Positions 8,428-14,534 of a DNA stretch of 18,811 bases are shown piece by piece. The notes beneath the pieces were generated by a model, which did no database searches, had not been told where the DNA came from, and saw only the letters and a program-made list of their open reading frames with translations. The stretch lies in the NCBI GenBank assembly GCA_025464025.1, contig JAODBP010000197.1, forward strand, positions 1-18,811, read 5' to 3'. Source of the DNA: Actinomycetes bacterium. GTDB lineage: Bacteria > Actinomycetota > Acidimicrobiia > Acidimicrobiales > CADCSY01. The first letter of the stretch is position 1; the number at the start of each line of letters is the position of its first letter. The translations under genes were made by a program, and so were the position numbers.

Positions 8428-8433
8428 AGCGTA
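8428..8433 (-). promoter_or_regulatory. Candidate leaderless -10 hexamer for the response regulator (TACGCT)
   Basis: Read on the minus strand, TACGCT is followed by 8 nt and the ATG at 8419, with no SD. The identical hexamer and spacing precede the flavoprotein gene at 11769. Confidence 0.4.
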
Positions 8434-8467
8434 ATGAGACGTCCGGTTCGTCCTCCATGTCAGGATG

Positions 8468-8483
8468 CTGAAGTTGACTGAAG
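8468..8483. promoter_or_regulatory. 10-bp-phased direct repeat, candidate OmpR-type operator
   Basis: CTGAAG occurs at 8468-8473 and again at 8478-8483, exactly one helical turn apart, separated by TTGA. OmpR-family dimers bind tandem repeats with 10-11 bp spacing. The site lies between the divergent response-regulator and SRPBCC genes and could serve both. Binding is inference. Confidence 0.4.
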
Positions 8484-8537
8484 ATGCGGGCCTCCGCGGG
8501 GAGGCAGCGGGCCTCGCGACGGTGCCAGGATGCGGGC

Positions 8538-9008
8538 ATGACGAGTGAGCGCTTGGCGGTCCAGCGGACGATCCCGGCGACGCCGGCGGCCATCTTCCAG
8601 GTGCTGCGCGACCCGGAGGGCCACGTCGCCATCGACAGCTCGGGGATGCTCATGTCGTCCACCGGCGAGCCCGCGTCGGCGGTGGGGGACAGCTTCGTGG
8701 TCCACATGGACCGCGAGTCGCTCAACGACTACCCCGAGCTCGGGAAGTACGACGTGACCGTCACCATCACGAAGTACGAGCAGGACCGCGAGATCGCCTG
8801 GACGATCCTCGGCCAGATCAAGCCTCAGCTCGGCCACGTGTACGGCTACGCGCTCGAGCCGGTGGACGGCGGCACGCTCGTCACGTCGTACTACGACTGG
8901 TCGGAGATCGACGAGCAGTGGCGGGCGGCGAACATCTTCCCGGTCATCCCCGAGAGCGCCCTCCGGGCAACCCTCGGCATCCTCGCCCGAACGGTGGCGA
9001 GGGGCTGA
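8538..9008 (+). CDS. SRPBCC (START-like) family protein
   Basis: The 156-residue product has the helix-grip pattern of the SRPBCC superfamily. It starts with RLAVQRTIPATPAAIFQVLRD (a beta strand then a helix, typical of polyketide cyclase/dehydrase-like members), then a central strand-rich part (DVTVTITKYEQDREIAWTI), and a C-terminal helix near 130-153. These proteins enclose a hydrophobic ligand pocket, but ligands vary widely and none can be named. The ATG at 8538 starts cleanly at the domain; an earlier in-frame start adds only arginine-rich residues. The gene is divergent from the two-component operon and ends just before a shared hairpin. Confidence 0.8.
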   Translation: MTSERLAVQRTIPATPAAIFQVLRDPEGHVAIDSSGMLMSSTGEPASAVGDSFVVHMDRESLNDYPELGKYDVTVTITKYEQDREIAWTILGQIKPQLGHVYGYALEPVDGGTLVTSYYDWSEIDEQWRAANIFPVIPESALRATLGILARTVARG

Positions 9009-9016
9009 CGCGACGA

Positions 9017-9038
9017 CGCACCGCCCGGAGGCGGTGCG
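9017..9038. terminator. Perfect hairpin between SRPBCC gene and ssrA, likely bidirectional terminator
   Basis: CGCACCGCC at 9017-9025 pairs perfectly with GGCGGTGCG at 9030-9038 across a 4-nt loop. It lies 8 nt after the SRPBCC stop and 4 nt past the 3' end of ssrA on the other strand, so it can serve both convergent transcripts. There is no T-tract on either side, as is common in high-GC actinobacteria. Confidence 0.65.
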
Positions 9039-9042
9039 CTCG

Positions 9043-9435
9043 TGGAGCTGGAGGGAATCGAACCCTCGTCCGTCGGACGATCACCGTCCGCGCTACGACC
9101 ATCCCCGTCACTGCACCTTTGCGGCTGGTGCCCCGGCGGGTCGGGTGGGCCCGAAGGCCCTGCCGCCCGGGCTTTCCCGGACGTCAGTGGTCTTTCCCAC
9201 CGTCAGCGGTCTCTCCCTGCTGTCCTCCACCGCTTCTGTTGCCAGGCTGCGGTGGACAGGCCCCGGGTGCCGTGAAGGTCCCAATTGCTCCGCGTTCGCT
9301 ACCTAGGAACTAGGCGGCGAGAGCGAAGTCGTCAACGTTGTTGTTGGCGTTTGTTGTTGTGCCCTGTTTTACGAGTCTGAGCAACTCGGGTCGCACGTAC
9401 GGCTGTCGGCACCAACGTCGAAACCGATCAGCCCC
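9043..9435 (-). ncRNA. ssrA: Transfer-messenger RNA (tmRNA)
   Basis: tmRNA rescues ribosomes stalled on broken mRNA and adds a degradation tag. On the minus strand the RNA begins GGGGCTGATCGGTTTCGACG and ends with the T-arm GAGGGTTCGATTCCCTC followed by CAGCTCC and A. GGGGCTG pairs with CAGCTCC as the acceptor stem, with one G-U pair. The terminal CCA is not encoded. The tag reading frame runs 9348 to 9310 and encodes ANNNVDDFALAA then TAG, ending in the ALAA degron. The start of the tag at GCC is inferred from the position of resume codons in known tmRNAs. The gene lies directly downstream of smpB on the same strand. The one-piece form is used; length is about 393 nt. Confidence 0.95.
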
Positions 9436-9453
9436 TTGTCAAGGAACCCGGTC

Positions 9454-9459
9454 AGTGTA
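9454..9459 (-). promoter_or_regulatory. Candidate -10 hexamer for ssrA (TACACT)
   Basis: TACACT on the minus strand lies between the smpB stop and the mature 5' end of tmRNA. Transcription from it would start about 11 nt before the mature end, consistent with a short precursor trimmed by RNase P. No clear -35 is seen. Confidence 0.4.
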
Positions 9460-9464
9460 CGGGC

Positions 9465-9959
9465 CTAGCGACGGCGGGCGGCGGCGAGGGAGCGATCGAG
9501 GTCGCGGGCGGCATCGCGCTTGGCCACGACCTGGCGCTTGTCGTAGCTCTTGCGGCCCCGGCCGACCCCGATCTCGATCTTGGCCCGCCCCTCCTTGAAG
9601 TAGAGGGAGAGGGGCACGAGGGCGAGGCGCTCGGTCTGCAGCCGGGCCTGGATGCGCTCGATCTCCTTGCGGTGCAGGAGCAGCTTCTTGTCCCGCTCGA
9701 GGGCGTGCCCGTCGGAGGCACCGCTGTGGCTGTAGGCCGCGATGTGCAGGCCGAAGAGCCAGACCTCGCCGTTCACCACGCGGGCGTGGGCGTCGTTGAG
9801 CTGGACCTTGGCGTCGCGGAGCGACTTCACCTCGGAGCCCTTCAGCACGAGGCCACACTCGAAGGAGTCGAGGATCTCGTAGTCCCGCAGGGCCATGCGG
9901 TTCGTGGCCACGACCTTCGCCCCGGGCGGGGCGAGCTGCTTCTTGTTCGACTGGGCCAC
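9465..9959 (-). CDS. smpB: SsrA-binding protein SmpB
   Basis: SmpB binds the tRNA-like part of tmRNA and delivers it to stalled ribosomes, where its tail occupies the empty mRNA channel. The 164-residue product has the core landmarks: VATNRMALRDYEILDSFECG, LVLKGSEVKSLRDAKV, GEVWLFGLHIAAYSH, and LVPLSLYFKEGRAKIEIGV followed by GRGRKSYDKR. A basic tail ending AARRR completes it. The GTG at 9959 follows TAGCTT by 8 nt and lacks an SD. Adjacency to ssrA is a common arrangement and supports both calls. Confidence 0.97.
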   Translation of the reverse strand: MAQSNKKQLAPPGAKVVATNRMALRDYEILDSFECGLVLKGSEVKSLRDAKVQLNDAHARVVNGEVWLFGLHIAAYSHSGASDGHALERDKKLLLHRKEIERIQARLQTERLALVPLSLYFKEGRAKIEIGVGRGRKSYDKRQVVAKRDAARDLDRSLAAARRR

Positions 9960-9967
9960 GGACCTGG

Positions 9968-9973
9968 AAGCTA
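9968..9973 (-). promoter_or_regulatory. Candidate leaderless -10 hexamer for smpB (TAGCTT)
   Basis: On the minus strand TAGCTT is followed by 8 nt and the smpB GTG. The same hexamer occurs 6 nt before xerC. Its -35 position would fall at the edge of the interspersed repeat at 9981-10049. Confidence 0.45.
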
Positions 9974-9980
9974 CCCCGCT

Positions 9981-10049
9981 GCTGACCGGGCTCCGCAGGC
10001 TGCGCCCGGTGTGCCGCCTGCTCGCCGGCGCTCCCGACGCCGGCCCTGT
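9981..10049. repeat. Short interspersed repeat, copy B (smpB-mec intergenic)
   Basis: The stretch from GCTGA to CCTGT closely matches 14459-14529. Shared blocks include CTCCGCAGGCT, TGCCGCCTGCTCG and GGCGCTCCCGACG, with one small gap near 10010. In the last 29 bases 26 are identical. This copy holds a perfect hairpin: GCCGGCG at 10024-10030 and CGCCGGC at 10038-10044 around CTCCCGA. It lies between the two divergent promoters of smpB and mec, in a non-coding gap. Confidence 0.7.
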
Positions 10050-10063
10050 CTCAGGTGCACAGG

Positions 10064-10069
10064 TACGTT
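10064..10069 (+). promoter_or_regulatory. Candidate leaderless -10 hexamer for mec (TACGTT)
   Basis: TACGTT is followed by exactly 6 nt and then the GTG at 10076, so the predicted transcription start is the start codon itself. There is no SD. Confidence 0.45.
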
Positions 10070-10075
10070 TCCGCT

Positions 10076-10480
10076 GTGCTGCGCCTCTCCCGTTCCGCCT
10101 GGTCGGCGATGCTCGTCGAGGCCCACGCCCGGTTCCCGGACGAGATGTGCGGCTTCCTCGGTGGCCAGCCCGAGGGCACCGGCGAGCTGTTCGTGGCCTG
10201 CAAGAACCTCGCCGCGTCCAGTCGGACCTTCGAGATCGGGTTCGACCAGGTGAAGGCCGAGGACGAGATCCAGGCCGCGGGTGGCGAGATCGTCGCCCTC
10301 GTCCACTCCCACACCCACACCGACGCCTACCCGTCGCCCACCGACGTGGAGAAGTCCCAGGCCGTGCCCGGCTGGCGGTGGCTCCTGGTGTCGCTCAAGC
10401 ACGCCGAGCCGGTCGTCCGCAGCTACACCGTCGAGGGGGGCGAGATCGTCGAAGAGGAGATCGTCCTCGTCGACGGGTAA
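10076..10480 (+). CDS. mec: JAMM/MPN metalloprotease, CysO-cysteine hydrolase (Mec-like)
   Basis: In M. tuberculosis the Mec+ protease cleaves cysteine from the C-terminus of the carrier CysO, the last step of a PAPS-independent cysteine pathway. The 134-residue product has a complete JAMM site: Glu23 (DEMCGFL), His77 and His79 in HSHTHTDAYPSPTD, then Ser87 and Asp90 with canonical spacing. Its partner genes cysO and cysM follow immediately, which makes the assignment firm. GTG 10076 is preferred over an in-frame GTG at 10055 because it follows a promoter-like hexamer by 6 nt. The TAA stop overlaps the candidate -10 of cysO. Confidence 0.9.
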   Translation: MLRLSRSAWSAMLVEAHARFPDEMCGFLGGQPEGTGELFVACKNLAASSRTFEIGFDQVKAEDEIQAAGGEIVALVHSHTHTDAYPSPTDVEKSQAVPGWRWLLVSLKHAEPVVRSYTVEGGEIVEEEIVLVDG

Positions 10481-10503
10481 GATCCTGACCAAATCAGTCG
10501 GCT
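10478..10503 (+). promoter_or_regulatory. cysO-cysM promoter with Rrf2/IscR-like operator
   Basis: TAAGAT at 10478-10483 includes the mec stop codon and would start transcription near 10490. Overlapping that point, 10484-10501 reads CCTGACCAAATCAGTCGG, an imperfect inverted repeat. From memory it resembles the type-1 IscR and related Rrf2-family sites (C-Y-T-G-A-C-T-A-W-W-W-T-A-G-T-C-G-G). A protein bound here would block initiation. Rrf2 regulators often sense Fe-S clusters or cysteine status, which fits the downstream genes. No Rrf2 gene is in the window. Confidence 0.45.
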
Positions 10504-10521
10504 TTTGAAGGAGCCTCTCCG

Positions 10522-10797
10522 ATGCCCGTTTCCGTCCGCCTCCCCACGATCATGCGCACCCATGCCGGCGGGCAGTCCGAGGTCTCCGCCCAGGGGTCCA
10601 CCATCGGCGAGGTCATCAACGACCTGGTGCTGCAGTTCCCCGGCACGGCCACCCACCTGAAGGCCCCCGACGGCGGCGTGCACAAGTTCGTGAACGTGTA
10701 CCTGAACGACGAGGACGTCCGGTACCTGGGCAAGCTCGACACGCCGGTCAAGGACGGCGACCAGGTCTCGATCCTCCCGGCTGTCGCCGGCGGCTGA
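10522..10797 (+). CDS. cysO: CysO, MoaD/ThiS-like sulfur carrier protein
   Basis: CysO carries sulfur as a thiocarboxylate on its C-terminal glycine and donates it to CysM for cysteine synthesis. The 91-residue product has the ubiquitin-like MoaD/ThiS fold: VSVRLPTIMRTHAGG, a helix from STIGEVINDLVLQF, VNVYLNDEDVRYL and the closing DQVSILPAVAGG. The terminal Gly-Gly is the activation site. GAAGGAG at 10507-10513 is a strong SD 8 nt from the ATG. CysM begins 1 nt after the stop. The activating enzyme (a MoeZ-like E1) is not in the window. Confidence 0.95.
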   Translation: MPVSVRLPTIMRTHAGGQSEVSAQGSTIGEVINDLVLQFPGTATHLKAPDGGVHKFVNVYLNDEDVRYLGKLDTPVKDGDQVSILPAVAGG

Positions 10798-10798
10798 G

Positions 10799-11746
10799 GT
10801 GGCGGTCCACTCCTCGATCACCGAGCTGATCGGCAACACGCCGATCGTCGACGTCTCGGCGCTCAGCCCCAACCCGCGCGTCCGCATCCTCGCCAAGCTG
10901 GAGGGCTGGAACCCGGGTGGCTCGGTGAAGGACCGCGCCGCGCTGGCGATGATCGAGGAGGCCGAGAAGCACGGCGACCTGCAGCCGGGCCAGACGATCC
11001 TCGAGTCGTCGTCCGGCAACACCGGGATCGCCCTGGCCATGCTGGCCAGGATGCGGGGCTACCCGTTCAAGGTCGTGCTGCCCGAGAACGTGTCGATCGA
11101 GCGGCGCCAGATGCTCGAGGTGTGGGGCGCCGAGATCATCTGGACGCCCGGGGCCGAGGGCTCCAACGGGGCCATGCGCCACGCCAAGGAGCTCATCAAG
11201 GAGCACCCCGACTACTACTTCCCGTACCAGTACGGGAACCCGGCCAACCCGAAGGCGCACTACGAGGGCACCGGCCCCGAGATCTGGCGAGACGTGCCGG
11301 AGATCACCCACTTCATCGCCGGGCTGGGCACGGCAGGCACGCTGATGGGCGTCGGCCGGTTCCTCAAGGAGCAGAACCCCGACATCGGGGTCTGGGCCAT
11401 CGAGCCGCCGGCCGGAGAGCTGGTCGACGGGCTCAAGAACATCGACGAGGGCTTCGTCCCCGAGGTGTTCGAGGACAACGGCGGCTACGAGCTGCTCGAC
11501 CGCCGCATCATCGTCCGGCCCCGCGAGTCGATCGAGTGGCTGCGGCGCTACACCGAGGTCGGCATCTTCGCCGGCATCTCGTCCGGGGCGATCCTCGCCG
11601 GGGCGGCCAAGTGCGCCAAGGAGATCGACGAGGGCACGATCGTCGTCATCGTGTGCGACGGCGGGTGGAAGTACCTGTCGACCGGTGCGTGGACCGACGA
11701 CCTCGACGACGTCGAGGACCGGGCGAACCGCATCATCTACTTCTAA
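10799..11746 (+). CDS. cysM: CysO-dependent cysteine synthase CysM
   Basis: This PLP enzyme of the O-acetylserine sulfhydrylase fold is expected to use O-phosphoserine and CysO-thiocarboxylate, as M. tuberculosis CysM does. The 315-residue product has the PLP lysine Lys44 (NPGGSVKDR), the substrate loop SSGNTG at 71-76, a phosphate-binding GLGTAGTL, and the C-terminal phrase GWKYLSTGAW that is shared with mycobacterial CysM. Substrate preference is inferred from context, since no residue test was made for phosphoserine binding. The GTG start is almost abutted to cysO, so the two are co-translated. Confidence 0.94.
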   Translation: MAVHSSITELIGNTPIVDVSALSPNPRVRILAKLEGWNPGGSVKDRAALAMIEEAEKHGDLQPGQTILESSSGNTGIALAMLARMRGYPFKVVLPENVSIERRQMLEVWGAEIIWTPGAEGSNGAMRHAKELIKEHPDYYFPYQYGNPANPKAHYEGTGPEIWRDVPEITHFIAGLGTAGTLMGVGRFLKEQNPDIGVWAIEPPAGELVDGLKNIDEGFVPEVFEDNGGYELLDRRIIVRPRESIEWLRRYTEVGIFAGISSGAILAGAAKCAKEIDEGTIVVIVCDGGWKYLSTGAWTDDLDDVEDRANRIIYF

Positions 11747-11754
11747 CGAGGCCG

Positions 11755-11760
11755 TACGCT
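11755..11760 (+). promoter_or_regulatory. Candidate leaderless -10 hexamer for the flavoprotein operon (TACGCT)
   Basis: TACGCT is followed by 8 nt and the GTG at 11769. It would drive the coupled unit flavoprotein-MBL-rph-rdgB. No SD is present. Confidence 0.4.
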
Positions 11761-11768
11761 CGCCCCTC

Positions 11769-12977
11769 GTGGCAATCGAGCACGTCGTCGTCGTCGGAGC
11801 GTCCCTGGGCGGGCTTCGCACCGTCCAGAGCCTGCGCTCCTCCGGCTTCGCCGGGAAGATCACGCTCGTGGGCGAGGAGCACCACCGTCCCTACGACCGT
11901 CCGCCGCTGTCGAAGCACGTGCTGTCGGGGGAGTGGCAGGCCGAGCAGGCCTTCCTCGCCGACGACGCCGAGCTGGCCCGCGTCGACGTCGACCTGAAGC
12001 TCGGCCAGCGGGCCGTCGACCTCGACGTGCCGTCGCGCACGGTCGGCCTCCACGGCGGCGAGCGCATCCGCTACGACGCCCTCGTCGTCGCCACCGGCGC
12101 CCGCCCCCGCACGATCCCCGACACGCCCGACCTCCACGGCATCCACGTGCTGCGCACGCTGGAGGACGGCCTCGACCTGCGCGCCGCGCTGGAGAGGTCG
12201 GCCCGGCTCGTCGTGGTCGGTGCCGGCTTCATCGGGGCCGAGGTGGCGGCCACGGCCCGCAAGCGCGGGCTCGACGTCACCGTGCTCGAGGCCCTTCCCG
12301 TCCCGCTGTCGCGCGGCCTCGGCCCGATCCTCGGTCCGGTCATCGCCGGCATCCACGCCGACCACGGCGTCGACCTCCGCACCGGCACGGGCGTGGCCGG
12401 CTTCGAGGGCGCCGACGGCCACGTCGAGCGGGTCGTGCTGGCCGACGGCTCGACGATCGATGCCGACGTGGTGGTGGTCGGCATCGGCGTGGTGCCCAAC
12501 ACCGACTGGCTCGAGGAGTCCGGGCTCGAGCTGCGCGACGGCGTGGTGTGCGACCGCTACTGCCAGGCCGTCGGCGCGCCGAACGTGTGGGCCGTGGGCG
12601 ACGTGGCCCGGTGGCACAACGACCTCTTCGACGAGGAGATGCGCATCGAGCACTGGACCAACGCCGTCGAGCAGGCCATGGCCGTGGCCGCCAACATCAC
12701 CGGCGAGCCCACGCCGTACGCACCGGTGCCCTACGTCTGGTCCGACCAGTACGACTCCAAGATCCAGATCGTCGGTCGCCCCGGACCCCACGACGAGGTC
12801 GAGGTCGCCATCGGTGCCTTCGACGATCGGAAGTTCGTCGCCCTCACCCACCGCGACGGCCGCCTCACCGGTGCGGTCGGCCTCGACGAGCCCCGCAAGG
12901 TGATGCGGTTCAAGCGCCTCCTCACCACCCGTCCTTCGTTCGTGGAGGCCCTCGAGGTGGCAAGGGAGCTGCAGTGA
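11769..12977 (+). CDS. FAD/NAD(P)-dependent oxidoreductase, ferredoxin reductase-like
   Basis: The 402-residue flavoprotein resembles rhodocoxin/putidaredoxin-type reductases that pass electrons from NAD(P)H to a ferredoxin. It has an N-terminal FAD-binding [11 protein letters not shown], the PYDRPPLSK phrase typical of the family, VATGARPR, a second dinucleotide motif [13 protein letters not shown], and the FAD-contacting [10 protein letters not shown]. The C-terminal reductase domain ends with [12 protein letters not shown]. No ferredoxin or P450 gene is nearby, so the partner is unknown. It overlaps the next gene by GTGA. It occupies the place that rhomboid and murI genes hold in mycobacteria. 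Confidence 0.9.
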   Translation: MAIEHVVVVGASLGGLRTVQSLRSSGFAGKITLVGEEHHRPYDRPPLSKHVLSGEWQAEQAFLADDAELARVDVDLKLGQRAVDLDVPSRTVGLHGGERIRYDALVVATGARPRTIPDTPDLHGIHVLRTLEDGLDLRAALERSARLVVVGAGFIGAEVAATARKRGLDVTVLEALPVPLSRGLGPILGPVIAGIHADHGVDLRTGTGVAGFEGADGHVERVVLADGSTIDADVVVVGIGVVPNTDWLEESGLELRDGVVCDRYCQAVGAPNVWAVGDVARWHNDLFDEEMRIEHWTNAVEQAMAVAANITGEPTPYAPVPYVWSDQYDSKIQIVGRPGPHDEVEVAIGAFDDRKFVALTHRDGRLTGAVGLDEPRKVMRFKRLLTTRPSFVEALEVARELQ

Positions 12978-13708
12978 AGCTCACCGTCCTCGGGTGCAGC
13001 GGCTCGTACGCCGGCCCGGGCGGTGCGTGCAGCGGCTACCTCGTGCAGGGGGGCGGGGTGAACCTGTGGCTCGATGCCGGGCCCGGGACGCTGGCCAACC
13101 TCCAGGAGCACCTCGACCTCGACGACCTCGACGGCGTCGTGCTCTCCCACGCCCACCCCGACCACTGGGTCGACTTCCTCCCGTTCCACAACGTCGTCCG
13201 CTACATCCGCAAGCGCAGCGGCCTGCCGGTGTGGTCGCCGCGGAAGGTCCAGGAGCTGGCCGAGGCGGTGAACGGCGATCTCACCCATGCCGTCGACTGG
13301 ACCGTGATCGACGCCACCTCGCACGTCGAGCTGGGCGGGCTCCGCCTGTCGTTCGCCCGCACCGACCACGGCCCCGAGACCCTCGCCGTGCGCATCGACG
13401 ACGTCGCCGGCGGGTCGCTCGGCTACACGGCCGACACCGGGCCGGCGTGGTCGCTGGCCGAGCTCGGCCGTGGCCTCGACGCTGCCCTGGTCGAGGCGAC
13501 CTTCCCGCTCGAGCAGGAGGGCCGGTTCCAGCACCTGAGCGGTCGTCAGGCAGGCTTGCAGGCGACGGCCGCCGGCGTGGGTCGCCTGCTCCTGACCCAC
13601 CTCCAGCCCGGCATCGACCCCGCACGCCAGGTGAGCGACGCCCGCGCGACGTTCACCGGCCCGGTCGAGGCCGTCTCCACGAACGCCACCTACGAGATCG
13701 GACCCTGA
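12974..13708 (+). CDS. Metallo-beta-lactamase-fold hydrolase, Rv1339-like cyclic nucleotide phosphodiesterase
   Basis: The 244-residue protein begins [12 protein letters not shown] and has the metal-binding SHAHPDH (His59, His61, Asp63, His64), LDAGPGT, a later YTADTGPAW and LLTHLQPG. This is the metallo-beta-lactamase fold of the RNase Z/class II phosphodiesterase-like group. M. tuberculosis Rv1339, which lies just before rphA as here, belongs to it and has been reported to degrade cAMP. The same activity is inferred for this protein. The RNase Z exosite arm was not recognised. The gene overlaps its upstream neighbour by GTGA and rph by TGATG. Confidence 0.87.
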   Translation: MKLTVLGCSGSYAGPGGACSGYLVQGGGVNLWLDAGPGTLANLQEHLDLDDLDGVVLSHAHPDHWVDFLPFHNVVRYIRKRSGLPVWSPRKVQELAEAVNGDLTHAVDWTVIDATSHVELGGLRLSFARTDHGPETLAVRIDDVAGGSLGYTADTGPAWSLAELGRGLDAALVEATFPLEQEGRFQHLSGRQAGLQATAAGVGRLLLTHLQPGIDPARQVSDARATFTGPVEAVSTNATYEIGP

Positions 13709-14442
13709 TGCCCCGCTTCGACGGCCGTGCCGACGACGAGCTCCGCCCCGTCACCTTCGAGCGCGACTACACCGAGTTCGCTGCCGGCTCCGTGCTGGTG
13801 AGCTTCGGCAAGACGAAGGTGCTGTGCACCGCGTCGGTCGACGACGACGTGCCCCGCTGGCTGAAGGGGAGCGGCAAGGGCTGGGTCACGGCCGAGTACT
13901 CGCTGCTGCCGGGCTCGTCGCCCGAGCGGGTGAACCGGGAGGCGGCGAAGGGCAAGCAGTCGGGCCGCACCCAGGAGATCCAGCGCCTCATCGGTCGCTC
14001 GCTCCGCTCGGTGACCGACCTGCGGGCCATGCCCGAGGTCCAGATCGTCCTCGACTGCGACGTGCTCCAGGCCGACGGCGGCACCCGCACGGCGTCGATC
14101 TGCGGCGCCTACGTGGCGCTGCACGACGCCCTGACCCGGCTGATGGGCCTGGGTCGCATCAGCGTGCACCCGCTCCACCAGGCGTGCGCCGCGATCTCGG
14201 TCGGGATCGTCGACACCGTGCCCGTCCTCGACCTGCCCTACGTGGAGGACTCGCGGGCCGAGGTCGACATGAACGTGGTGATGACCGACGACGGCACCTT
14301 CATCGAGGTGCAGGGCACGGCCGAGGGCGCCGCGTTCTCCCGCAGCGAGCTCGACTCCATGCTGGACCTGGCCGGCAAGGGCATCACCGAGATCCTGGCC
14401 AAGCAGGCCGAGGTCCTGGCCACACCGCCCGCCCCTCGATGA
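13708..14442 (+). CDS. rph: Ribonuclease PH
   Basis: RNase PH trims tRNA 3' ends by phosphorolysis and acts as a hexamer. The 244-residue product carries the family's phrases: [77 protein letters not shown] and the C-terminal [10 protein letters not shown]. Arg and Gly residues of the phosphate site (GGTRTA) are intact. Length is normal. In M. tuberculosis rphA likewise precedes the rdgB homologue. Its stop overlaps an ATG (ATGA) that now opens a 31-codon reading frame instead of rdgB itself, see the repeat entry. Confidence 0.96.
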   Translation: MPRFDGRADDELRPVTFERDYTEFAAGSVLVSFGKTKVLCTASVDDDVPRWLKGSGKGWVTAEYSLLPGSSPERVNREAAKGKQSGRTQEIQRLIGRSLRSVTDLRAMPEVQIVLDCDVLQADGGTRTASICGAYVALHDALTRLMGLGRISVHPLHQACAAISVGIVDTVPVLDLPYVEDSRAEVDMNVVMTDDGTFIEVQGTAEGAAFSRSELDSMLDLAGKGITEILAKQAEVLATPPAPR

Positions 14443-14534
14443 GGCTGGTCCTCGCGATGCTGATGGTCTCGCTCCGCAGGCTCCGCTCGACTGCCGCCTG
14501 CTCGCTGGCGCTCCCGACGGCGGCCTTGTGTTGA
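14439..14534 (+). CDS. 31-codon open frame bridging rph and rdgB (probably not functional as a protein)
   Basis: The ATG overlaps the rph stop as ATGA. The frame begins MRLVLA, the same six residues that begin RdgB, then reads through the inserted repeat and ends at TGA 14532-14534, which overlaps the rdgB start region. It looks like the former rdgB start cut off by an insertion. It may still keep ribosomes moving between rph and rdgB. No domain is recognised and a cellular role for the peptide is not claimed. Confidence 0.35.
   Translation: MRLVLAMLMVSLRRLRSTAACSLALPTAALC
14440..14455 (+). repeat. Left copy of a 16-bp flanking duplication
   Basis: TGAGGCTGGTCCTCGC here matches 14532-14547 at 15 of 16 positions. 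The two copies flank the interspersed repeat and look like a target-site duplication or the result of slippage. Confidence 0.7.
14459..14529. repeat. Short interspersed repeat, copy A (rph-rdgB junction)
   Basis: This stretch matches 9981-10049 in long blocks (CTCCGCAGGCT, TGCCGCCTGCTCG, GGCGCTCCCGACG). Its hairpin is imperfect: GCTGGCG at 14504-14510 and CGGCGGC at 14518-14524 around CTCCCGA. It is flanked by near-identical 16-bp direct repeats, suggesting mobility of a small non-autonomous element with no coding capacity of its own. Confidence 0.7.

Noticed and set aside
9043..9065. T-arm and acceptor sequence resembling the 3' end of a tRNA
   Set aside because: There is no anticodon or D-arm at tRNA distance; the partner acceptor strand is about 390 nt away at 9429-9435, so this is the tRNA-like end of tmRNA.
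9338..9362. TTG-rich microsatellite-like stretch
   Set aside because: It is the complement of the Asn-rich tag frame and the A/C-rich leader of tmRNA, not a separate repeat.
9436..9445. TTGACA-like sequence on the minus strand next to ssrA
   Set aside because: It abuts the mature 5' end of tmRNA, so it cannot be the -35 for that transcript.
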